Source of the DNA: CAYUNA01 sp047629355
GTDB taxonomy: Bacteria; Bacteroidota; Bacteroidia; Chitinophagales; Saprospiraceae
NCBI GenBank assembly: GCA_047629355.1
Contig: JBLHWU010000281.1
Span: 1-7,474 of the forward strand
Length of the DNA: 7,474 nucleotides
Direction of reading: 5' to 3'
Below are positions 1 through 5,537 of this stretch, one piece after another. The first letter of the stretch is position 1; the number at the start of each line of letters is the position of its first letter. The position numbers and the translations under genes are program-made. The notes beneath the pieces are model-generated. The model was not told the DNA's origin. It saw only the letters and a program-made list of their open reading frames with translations, and searched no databases.

Positions 1-2
1 AT

Positions 3-530
3 AAAGCGGTATTATGGCGAAAGATAAAAAATCAAGGTTTCAAAGGTAGCATAGGAAGTCTTTACCGATTCGTTAAAAATTATCCTGTTGATGATAAAAT
101 TGTAAAACTACCTGAACCATTAAAAATCACAATTTGGTTTGCTCAAAAAGTAAGTATTTTGGTAAGTCAGAAATTTGAGAATTTAAAAGAAGAGGAACAG
201 AATTTTCTTCGAGTGCTTTACAAAAATTGTCCTAAAATAAATTAAGCAAGTCAATTGGTGCGTAGATTTAAGAAGATGACAGATGAACTTGGAAAAAGGA
301 GATTAGACACTTGGATAAAGGATGCTAAAGAAAGTGAGATATCAGCTCTGAAAACATTTGCCAATGGCTTGCTTCGAGATTACGATGCGGTCAGAGCCGC
401 TGTCTCTTTGAAATGGAGTAATGGTCAGGTTGAAGGGCAAGTTAATCGGTTAAAAAATATCAAGCGCCAAATGTATGGACGAGGTGGGTTTGAATTGCTA
501 AAAAAAAAGGTCTTGAGGAAAACGGGGTGA
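3..530 (+). pseudogene. ISL3-family DDE transposase, C-terminal part, broken by an in-frame stop
   Basis: A single reading frame runs from base 3 to the TGA at 528-530 and gives the C-terminal portion of an ISL3 transposase. It is interrupted once by TAA at 243-245, inside the stretch CPKIN-stop-ASQLVRRFKK. Both halves are recognisable. The first has the LTxxQ-like segment before the last DDE acidic residue, and the second carries the family signature WSNGQVEGQVNRLKNIKRQMYGR, split here only by naming its ends (W at about codon 139, R at about codon 161). The E of this NGQVEG motif is the third catalytic acid of the DDE triad in this family. The 5' part of the gene lies left of the window. 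An internal ATG/GTG restart near 255 would give a 91-aa product with only one catalytic residue, so the gene is non-functional. It should catalyse cut-and-paste of its own element. Confidence 0.85.
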
Positions 531-539
531 AACAATTCA

Positions 540-559
540 CCAAAAGTGACGAAGAACCC
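540..559. repeat. Right terminal inverted repeat of the ISL3 element
   Basis: The 20 bases end in GAAGAACCC. Their reverse complement starts GGGTTCTTCG, like other ISL3-family termini. They lie 10 nt after the transposase stop, the expected place for the right end. Immediately outside, the sequence moves within about 20 bp into tyrosine-recombinase coding sequence of element A. The left partner is out of the window. Confidence 0.65.
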
Positions 560-1406
560 GTGACATCGGAATATACATTTGAAGAAAATGCAGTAGAGAT
601 TTTTTTGCTGCACCGCTTCAATGTACAGCAGGTCAGCTGGCAAACGGTCAACGGCGCTTATTCGGCGTTGCGCTTATTTTACGTACATATTTTGGATAGA
701 AAAGGGGCTGCCCCGACCACGTAAACAAAAGACGTTGCCCAAAGTAATTAGTCCCGAAAAAGTGCAATTGTTGATTGACAATGGGGCGTGTTTTAAGCAC
801 AAAGTGTTTATGAATTTACTCTATTCTACGGGCTTGCGGTTAGGCGAAGCTTTGCGGCTGCAAGTTGAAGATGTGGATGCGGCGGCTATGAGTTTGCGGG
901 TCTTGGATGGCAAAGGACACAAAGACCGCTATACCTTATTGTCGGCAGAATGCTTGGATATGGTGTGGTTTTATTTTCGGGCGTATTTACCCGAAGGCGG
1001 ACTGATTTTTAATGGTAAAAAAAGAGGTACAAAATGGTCTGAAAAAGGCGCGCAATATGCGATTAAGGCGGCTCGGCAGAAGGCAAAATTGCCTGATTTT
1101 GTGACTGCCCATGTTTTAAGACATTGTTTTGCGACCCATTTGCTGCAAAACGGCACAGATTTGGTGACTATTCAACAGTTAATGGGGCATAAATATTTGA
1201 AAACCACTGTTCAATATATCCACCTTGACCTCCAGCATTTTTCTAAAATCATCAACCCCGCCGACCGTATTAAAGCATGGGAAAAAGTTGCCAAATCGGT
1301 GAAATCTTCCATCAACATGACGAGATATTCATTGCAAAATACCGCCCCCACCTTACCGTATGTCGTGCCATCCGCGGCATCTCCAACTGCCGTACCGAAA
1401 AGTTAG
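560..1406 (+). pseudogene. Tyrosine recombinase of element A, N-terminally truncated and frameshifted
   Basis: This would be a phage-integrase-type recombinase. The first part (560-703) encodes the end of the N-terminal SAM-like DNA-binding domain, including NAVEIFLLHRFNVQQVSW. The catalytic domain follows in another frame (about 708-1406). Against the related copy at 5089-5385, the stretch between GATAGAAAA (695-703) and CTGCCCC (708-714) is 4 nt instead of 15, a net loss of 11 nt that shifts the frame. The upstream frame then stops at 724. The catalytic set is complete: Arg in STGLRLGEAL, Lys in DGKGHKDR, HVLRH, LMGHKYLKTT, and Tyr in TVQYIHL. The first 45 or so codons are missing because the ISL3 element ends at 559. 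An internal ATG at 621 could start a 261-aa product with an out-of-family N-terminus, and automated tools may call it as a gene. The 3' end overlaps the transposase by 130 nt. Confidence 0.85.
588..725 (+). repeat. Duplicated recombinase segment, copy 1 (partner 5234-5382)
   Basis: 588-703 aligns without gaps to 5234-5349 with 4 mismatches in 116 positions. After the 11-nt length difference, 708-725 is identical to 5365-5382. Upstream of about 581 the two sequences are unrelated at DNA level, and downstream of 725 they diverge sharply. The near identity shows a recent common source for element A and the remnant at 5089. Confidence 0.9.
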
Positions 1407-2452
1407 GTGGGGTGTGCGTTTTGTGTAAAAGTTGTGGGGTGGTTCATGATATTTATGTTTCTTGTGGCAACCGAAATTGCCCGATTTGCCCAGCGTTAAA
1501 AAAGGAGATTTGGCTGCACAAATGGGAACAGGAATTGCTCCCCGTAGAATACTACCACGTTGTTTTTACGATTCCTCATGAGTTGAATGACCTTTGCGCC
1601 AATCATCCGAGACTGATGTATAACATTTTGTTTGCGGCGGCTTGGTCAAGTTTAAAAACCATGATGGCAGAGGAGAAATGGTGTGGCGTACAGACCGGCA
1701 TGATGGCAGTTTTGCACACTTGGGGGCAAAATTTGTCGCATCATCCTCATGTGCATTGCGTTGTCCTGGCGGGTAGTTTGTCTTTTGATAGAAAAGAGTG
1801 GAAAGACAAAAAAAAGTCCTCCGTTTTGGTGGATGTAAAAGAATTATCGGCGTTGTTTCAACAATTATTTCTAAAGAAATTACGAGAAACTTGGGAAAAG
1901 GACGGGATTGATTTTAGAGGAAAAGCTGAAAAATATCATGATATTGAGGAGTGGCGAAATCTGTTTTTAAGCATCCAAAAACCTTGGGTAGTTTATAGCC
2001 AAGCGCCTTCGCATGGTGCGATTCAGACCTTAGAATATTTAAGTCGTTACACGCATTCGGTCGCCATATCTGAGCATCGAATTTTAGAATTGGGCGAAAA
2101 AAAAGTAACGATTCAATACAAAGATTATGCGGATAAGGATGAAAATAGTTTGCCAAAAACGAAGATTTTAAACCTTGAATATGAGCATTTTATAAAGAAA
2201 TTCGTCAAGCATATCTTGCCATCTGGCTACCATAAAATCCGTTATTTTGGTATTTGGGCGATGACAAATCGAAAGACCAGATTGGCGCAAGCACAACGCT
2301 TGTTACATCACAAACCATTGTTTTTAAGGATGCAAGCCATCAAGGCTTTGGTGAAAGAAAAATTGGGAATTGACCCAACAGTTTGTAGCGATTGTGGCAG
2401 TCCAAATATCGTATTTTTTATATTAACGGACAAATCTGCTTTTGCCAAATAG
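1277..2452 (+). CDS. IS91-family HUH (Y2) transposase of element A
   Basis: A 391-aa rolling-circle transposase, expected to nick single-stranded DNA at the element's 3' origin. In order it has: an N-terminal helix (IGEIFHQHDE, 7-16); a zinc-binding domain with Cys 50, 53, 63, 68 and 71 (CKSC and CGNRNCPIC); the conserved PHELNDL (100-106); the metal-binding HUH motif HHPHVH (155-160, His158 and His160); and YLSRY (254-258), whose Tyr254 and Tyr258 form the Y-x3-Y pair of the IS91 family. A Cys pair (CSDC, 370-373) lies near the C-terminus. ATG 1277 is chosen because the conserved region begins at residue 7 and no other Met occurs before 114. It overlaps the recombinase gene by 130 nt in another frame. 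There is no Shine-Dalgarno sequence. After the TAG at 2450-2452 the same frame stays open to 2530, so the natural C-terminus may have been 26 codons longer. All catalytic residues are present, so it may be active. Confidence 0.9.
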   Translation: MGKSCQIGEIFHQHDEIFIAKYRPHLTVCRAIRGISNCRTEKLGGVCVLCKSCGVVHDIYVSCGNRNCPICPALKKEIWLHKWEQELLPVEYYHVVFTIPHELNDLCANHPRLMYNILFAAAWSSLKTMMAEEKWCGVQTGMMAVLHTWGQNLSHHPHVHCVVLAGSLSFDRKEWKDKKKSSVLVDVKELSALFQQLFLKKLRETWEKDGIDFRGKAEKYHDIEEWRNLFLSIQKPWVVYSQAPSHGAIQTLEYLSRYTHSVAISEHRILELGEKKVTIQYKDYADKDENSLPKTKILNLEYEHFIKKFVKHILPSGYHKIRYFGIWAMTNRKTRLAQAQRLLHHKPLFLRMQAIKALVKEKLGIDPTVCSDCGSPNIVFFILTDKSAFAK

Positions 2453-2458
2453 GTGGAT

Positions 2459-2658
2459 ATGACCTCGTTTTTTAAAGAACGTGCGCCACCAAAAGCATCG
2501 CCCCATAACCAAACTAAAAAAGTAGCTTAAAAAATAGAATCTCTTCTGTTTTGAGGATAGTCTTTTGCTGCTACTGATTGTTTTCTGCTGAAAAAATTGG
2601 ATATTATCGAAAAAGACAATATATTGTTGACTGTTTTGAAGAAATGACCTCGTTTTTT
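2459..2658 (+). repeat. 15-bp direct repeat pair behind the transposase
   Basis: ATGACCTCGTTTTTT occurs at 2459-2473 and again at 2644-2658. The first copy lies in the 3' extension of the transposase frame. The bases on either side of the two copies are not alike beyond the T run. Confidence 0.8.
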
Positions 2659-2707
2659 TTGAAAATGGGAGATTTTTTGAAAATAAGAATTTACAAGTAT
2701 ATAGCCG

Positions 2708-2722
2708 TTCAGTTCAACTGAA
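2708..2722. repeat. Perfect 7-bp palindrome TTCAGTT-C-AACTGAA
   Basis: Two 7-bp arms surround a single central base. The palindrome sits between the transposase of element A and the AraC gene, about 94 bp before its ATG, directly next to a larger hairpin. It could be a regulator-binding site for the AraC promoter or part of an element terminus; the sequence alone does not decide. Confidence 0.6.
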
Positions 2723-2784
2723 TTGTTGACGCCGCCAATAGCGGTAGTGCTTTTGTTGAGGTTGGGAAGGGCGGCGCAAACAAT
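2722..2784. repeat. Long imperfect hairpin before the AraC gene
   Basis: The left arm (2722-2736, ATTGTTGACGCCGCC) pairs with the right arm (2770-2784, GGCGGCGCAAACAAT), giving 14 base pairs. One A bulges on each side (2729 and 2780), and the loop is 33 nt. The GC-rich core CGCCGCC/GGCGGCG stands out in AT-rich surroundings. Bulged stems of this kind are typical of sites recognised in single-stranded form, such as rolling-circle origins or integron attC sites, but the integron core consensus GTTRRRY is not present. Confidence 0.65.
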
Positions 2785-2815
2785 ACTTAGTGTTAGAACA
2801 CATTAGAAAAAACAA

Positions 2816-3664
2816 ATGGATTTCACTCAATTAAATTATAAAGGGCACATATTTGCTAGAGAATTTTCCTTGGTGGATGAAATACGATTTAGCTTCGAAA
2901 TGGCTGATGCAGCATGTCTTACATATATTGATAATGGAAGCCAAGAGATGATTTCACCGAGTCAAAGTACAACCATCAATTCATCTCATACTGTGTTGGC
3001 AAAATGTGGAAAATATGTAACGCAAGTTAAAGGAGGTGGAGAAAATAATAAGTTATCAGGAATAGTATTTCATTTAAACCCTGAAATTATTAAAGAAGCT
3101 TTCAAGGGGATTAACACCGACTTTCTTCATGCATCTTTATCCAGCGGTCCTTCTAAATTTATTGTTGATTTGGGTTCCAGTCGTTTAATCGATTCTTTTG
3201 TGGATTCAATGAGACCCTATTTTTGTTCAGATTCGAAAGTCAATGACAGGCTTCTTGGATTAAAACTTCAGGAACTCGTAAATATATTAATAGCTGAAGG
3301 AAATGAAGAGGTGCTTTATATACTCGGCACCATTCGACACAAAGAAATATTTGATTTTGAGGAGGTCATCGAATCAAACTTATATAACAATCTTAGCCTT
3401 GAAGAATTAGCTCATTTGACAAGTAAAAGTATATCGACTTTCAAGAGATTGTTTAAGAAACATTTCGATACCACACCTGCAGCCTATTTTAGAAATAAAA
3501 AAATTGCTAGAGCTGCAGAATTATTGTCCTCAAGTAACTTAACAATAGGTGAGATTTGTTGGGATTGCGGCTTTAATTCTTTGTCTCATTTTAGTTCAAG
3601 TTTTAAAAAAGAGCTCTCTTTTTCGCCCAGTGAGTTTAGGAGCAATCAATCAAGATTGCCCTAA
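2816..3664 (+). CDS. AraC-family transcriptional regulator
   Basis: A 282-aa cytoplasmic transcription factor. Residues 1 to about 170 form a poorly conserved N-terminal region expected to be a sensing or dimerisation domain, and I cannot predict its ligand. The C-terminal AraC DNA-binding domain (about 180-276) has both helix-turn-helix units: the first around 193-217 (LSLEELAHLTSKSISTFKRLF), and the second around 241-265 (NLTIGEICWDCGFNSLSHF), followed by FKKELSFSPSEFR, the classic family ending. The length is normal. ATG 2816 follows an A-rich AACAA without a Shine-Dalgarno sequence, as usual in Bacteroidota. It converges on the SRPBCC gene with only 40 bp between the two stops. The base composition is more AT-rich than the neighbouring IS genes. 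The palindromes at 2708-2784 lie in its upstream region and may take part in its control. The target genes are unknown. Confidence 0.9.
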   Translation: MDFTQLNYKGHIFAREFSLVDEIRFSFEMADAACLTYIDNGSQEMISPSQSTTINSSHTVLAKCGKYVTQVKGGGENNKLSGIVFHLNPEIIKEAFKGINTDFLHASLSSGPSKFIVDLGSSRLIDSFVDSMRPYFCSDSKVNDRLLGLKLQELVNILIAEGNEEVLYILGTIRHKEIFDFEEVIESNLYNNLSLEELAHLTSKSISTFKRLFKKHFDTTPAAYFRNKKIARAAELLSSSNLTIGEICWDCGFNSLSHFSSSFKKELSFSPSEFRSNQSRLP

Positions 3665-3704
3665 ACGTTTAATATCCCCGCCTTAATTGACCGTTACTTC
3701 CATT

Positions 3705-4190
3705 TTATTTTTGAGTAGCAAGTTTTCTAGGAGAGACTCTATTATTTTCAGCGAAATACTTCAAATCTTCTAAACCCTTTTTTACTGCTGATCCTAAACT
3801 TGCTTTAATCAGCGGACTCATTATTGTCCCTAATAATGTTAAATCTACGTTTGGGGATGCAATTATTCTTGATTTATTCTTGCTTACTGGAATAACAGTC
3901 ACCGTATTGAGCACATTGCTAAATATTTTAGATGTTATGTCTCCTTGAAAACTGAATTTCATACCTTTCTCGTCATAGGCTGTAAACTTCTCATTAATTG
4001 TTCCAAAACTCGTTTCGCAAACTCTTCCACCATAAGGTGATCCATTTACATTTGGAAAATTATTATTTACTACTGAACTTGAAACTCCACCATCCCAGTT
4101 CCCGATTTTTGCAAAATTACGCCCTACAATATCCCAAACTTTTTCTGCAGGAGTATTTATTATAACTTCTTTTATAATTTTCATAATCAT
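3705..4190 (-). CDS. SRPBCC-fold protein (polyketide cyclase/dehydrase-like)
   Basis: A small soluble protein of about 160 aa with the features of the SRPBCC (START/Bet v1-like) superfamily. It has a first strand and helix MKIIKEV.INTPAEKVWDIV, a central region rich in beta strands (VCETSFGTINEKFTAYDEKGMKFSF and NTVTVIPVSKNKSRI), and a long amphipathic C-terminal helix (about LLGTIMSPLIKASLGSAV onward). Members bind hydrophobic ligands in a cavity and include cyclases, lipid carriers and many proteins of unknown role; no specific substrate can be read from the sequence. I take the ATG at 4188-4190 or the one two codons later (4182-4184), because the family fold starts at MKIIKEV. A further upstream ATG at 4218-4220 would add 10 atypical residues. 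It converges with the AraC gene. A weak GACATTTG (minus strand, 4241-4248) differs by one base from the Bacteroidota -7 box. Confidence 0.8.
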   Translation of the reverse strand: MIMKIIKEVIINTPAEKVWDIVGRNFAKIGNWDGGVSSSVVNNNFPNVNGSPYGGRVCETSFGTINEKFTAYDEKGMKFSFQGDITSKIFSNVLNTVTVIPVSKNKSRIIASPNVDLTLLGTIMSPLIKASLGSAVKKGLEDLKYFAENNRVSPRKLATQK

Positions 4191-4371
4191 TTTGTTTGTG
4201 ATGCCAATATGTTTTAACATCTGGTTAAAAATCTATAGTACAAATGTCAAGGATATTGAGGGGATTGATTTTATTATAATGTTCAATAATTTTCATATTT
4301 AGTTCACCATAAATTTGCAACCATTCAGTCAAGTAATAGTTAATATTCTCAAAGTCTAAATTAGAAAGCCC

Positions 4372-4386
4372 TTACTTGACAAGTAA
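4372..4386. repeat. Perfect 7-bp palindrome TTACTTG-A-CAAGTAA
   Basis: Two perfect arms surround a single central A, about 180 bp upstream of the SRPBCC start. TCAAGTAA also occurs singly at 4329-4336, so the half-site is present three times in 60 bp. It could be an operator for a dimeric regulator. Confidence 0.5.
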
Positions 4387-4603
4387 AAAATAAAATAGTT
4401 TTCCAACACTGTATATAGCAAATAGGGCGTTCAGTGATAAATTGAAAGTTCAGTGCTATTTACAATCACCGCCAAATATAAAAGTTGGATTTTAAAAAAT
4501 GGATAAATTAAAAACAAAATATTTATGTTTGGATAAGAGCTTTTTTGGATATTTTATAGCAAAAAATATATATTTTTAAGAATATAATTTTTTTTCAATT
4601 AAA

Positions 4604-4695
4604 TAGACTTTATGAATGAGTAGCTTTTTTAGAATTACAAATAATTGATAATCAATAGTTTGCGAATTATCCAGAGTCGCCATTCATAAAGTCTA
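4604..4695. repeat. 92-bp element with 15-bp perfect terminal inverted repeats (MITE-like)
   Basis: TAGACTTTATGAATG at 4604-4618 is exactly mirrored by CATTCATAAAGTCTA at 4681-4695. The outermost TA at both ends could be a duplicated TA target, leaving 13-bp inverted repeats, as in IS630/mariner-type elements. The 62-bp interior is non-coding and holds a palindrome ATTGAT-A-ATCAAT (4644-4656). No transposase is linked to it, so mobility in trans is inference. Confidence 0.6.
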
Positions 4696-4705
4696 ATGAT
4701 TATTT

Positions 4706-4809
4706 TGAGACAAACAACATTTGGGGGACATTTTTGATTGAGTTAAAATAAATATACATCAAATAAAAATTGGAAATATGATTCTGTTTTGTATATTTTA
4801 TTTGTCTCA
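4706..4809. repeat. Second foldback with an interrupted left arm
   Basis: The right arm 4790-4809 (TGTATATTTTATTTGTCTCA) pairs with a left arm in two pieces: TGAGACAAA at 4706-4714 (perfect, 9 bp) and TAAATATACA at 4749-4758 (one base shorter than the right arm). The 34 nt between the two pieces, including the GC-richer run ATTTGGGGGACA, have no counterpart on the right. It starts 10 bp after the preceding foldback. Confidence 0.5.
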
Positions 4810-5088
4810 GTCGAAATTGTATTTCGTATTAGCTTATGTTTTGGTTGAAAATTTCTAAACAACTTCTAAGTGAAAACTTGAAAGTTTCCTGCTTCTACTG
4901 CCCTACTTGCATATACTAAACGTTAAACTAAGCATTATCCACACGTACCCGAGTCCAGTCACATAAACTACTGATAACCAGTTATATTACACATTTATAT
5001 TCCTGATTTTTGCGAAGTATAAAACTCATTTTTGTTAGGCGGGTGTTCCGTCGGGATAGGGTTGATTATTTCCTAAAAACAGTAAAAG

Positions 5089-5385
5089 ATGGATACTTAT
5101 TTATTAAAATTTGAGAACTGGATGACCTTAAAAAACTATGCTAAAAAAACGCATAAAAGTTACTTGTGTTCGGTTCGGCAGTTTTGGGGGTTTTGCGAAG
5201 GGCAGGCGGGAAAGGAGGGCTTTTCTAAAGACAATGCAGTGGAGATTTTTTTGCTGCACCGCTTCAATGTACAGCAGGTCAGTTGGCAAACGGTCAACGG
5301 CGATTATTCGGCGTTGCGCTTATTTTATGTACATATTTTGGATAGAAAATGGGATTTGCGCAAGCTGCCCCGACCACGTAAATAA
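5089..5385 (+). pseudogene. Tyrosine recombinase, N-terminal fragment (catalytic domain lost)
   Basis: The 98 codons encode the N-terminal SAM-like (core-binding) domain of a recombinase: MDTYLLKFENWMTLKNYAKKTHKSY and onward to WDLRKLPRPRK, then TAA at 5383-5385. In relatives this is exactly the linker that leads into the catalytic domain, which is absent here. The codon at the stop is CAA (Gln) in element A, so the stop could be a C-to-T change, but the DNA after it no longer aligns convincingly with a recombinase gene. A recombination junction near 5383-5395 is therefore likely. The fragment keeps its own start and a leader, unlike the copy in element A. It is 3'-truncated and cannot recombine DNA. 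A short domain alone could still be made. Confidence 0.8.
5234..5382 (+). repeat. Duplicated recombinase segment, copy 2 (partner 588-725)
   Basis: This copy carries the 15-nt stretch at 5350-5364 where element A has only 4 nt, so it shows the unshifted reading frame. Outside this difference, 130 of 134 aligned positions agree with element A. Confidence 0.9.
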
Positions 5386-5458
5386 AATCCGTTGAACATA
5401 AAACCCTGATAATCAACAATTTACTTGTTACAAAAATGGGATACCACGAAAAAAACGC

Positions 5459-5490
5459 TTGACAAGCTCCTTGTTTTCCCTCTACCTTTG
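5459..5490 (+). promoter_or_regulatory. Bacteroidota-type promoter for the element B recombinase
   Basis: TTG at 5459-5461 (-33 region) and TACCTTTG at 5483-5490 (-7 box) are 21 nt apart. The consensus known for Bacteroidota sigma-ABfr is TTTG or TTG, about 19-21 nt, then TAnnTTTG, so the -7 box matches fully. Transcription would start near 5495-5500 and leave a leader of about 40 nt before the ATG at 5538. Confidence 0.7.
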
Positions 5491-5537
5491 CGGCTACCAA
5501 TACCCTTATTTTTATCATCAATTAAAAATCAGTAGCC

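Larger units (their letters stand above)
1..559 (+). mobile_element. Right-hand part of an ISL3-family insertion sequence
   Basis: The segment holds the 3' part of an ISL3-type transposase gene (stop at 530) followed closely by a terminal sequence at 540-559. Read from outside inwards, that end begins GGGTTCTTCGTCACTTTTGG, matching the GGxTCTT start typical of ISL3 ends. A perfect 6-bp hairpin (526-531 with 536-541) overlaps the transposase stop. The left end lies outside the window, so the matching inverted repeat and target duplication cannot be checked. The 8 bases next to the end (560-567, GTGACATC) would be the right copy of an 8-bp target duplication, the size usual for this family. Confidence 0.8.
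560..2530 (+). mobile_element. IS91-like element A (recombinase plus HUH transposase), 5' end lost to ISL3 insertion
   Basis: A tyrosine-recombinase gene and an IS91-family transposase gene follow each other in the same direction and overlap by 130 nt. Some IS91-family members are known to carry an upstream integrase-type ORF that overlaps the transposase. The left boundary here is the ISL3 right end. The right boundary is uncertain because IS91 elements have no long inverted repeats or target duplications. I place it after the end of the transposase reading frame (2450-2530), but it could extend to the palindrome cluster near 2708-2784. Confidence 0.7.
2453..2815. other. Non-coding stretch between element A and the AraC gene
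   Basis: This 363-bp stretch has no convincing gene apart from the possible 26-codon continuation of the transposase frame (2453-2530). It holds a 15-bp direct repeat ATGACCTCGTTTTTT at 2459-2473 and 2644-2658, a 12-bp perfect palindrome ACAATATATTGT at 2616-2627, and the palindrome cluster at 2697-2801 described separately. I see no TAnnTTTG promoter for the AraC gene. Confidence 0.75.
4191..5088. other. Long AT-rich non-coding region
   Basis: About 900 bp without a supportable gene on either strand. It holds a 7-bp palindrome at 4372-4386, a motif shared with 2697-2713 (4411-4435), a direct repeat GTTCAGTG (4429-4436 and 4448-4455), and two adjacent foldback structures (4604-4695 and 4706-4809). 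From about 4820 to 5088 I see nothing distinctive until the leader of the truncated recombinase. The low GC and the inverted repeats suggest remnants of small non-coding mobile elements. Confidence 0.75.

Noticed and set aside
2722..2784. Bulged hairpin as an integron attC site, together with GTTAGGCG near 5036 as a core site.
   Set aside because: The hairpin lacks the GTTRRRY/RYYYAAC core pair. GTTAGGC near 5036 has no matching RYYYAAC partner at a suitable distance. The recombinases here lack evidence of the IntI-specific insertion domain.
4321..5040. CRISPR array or tRNA gene in the long non-coding region.
   Set aside because: Repeats here are inverted or occur only twice. There is no regular spacing of identical direct repeats, and no cloverleaf with a TTCGA-type T arm was seen.
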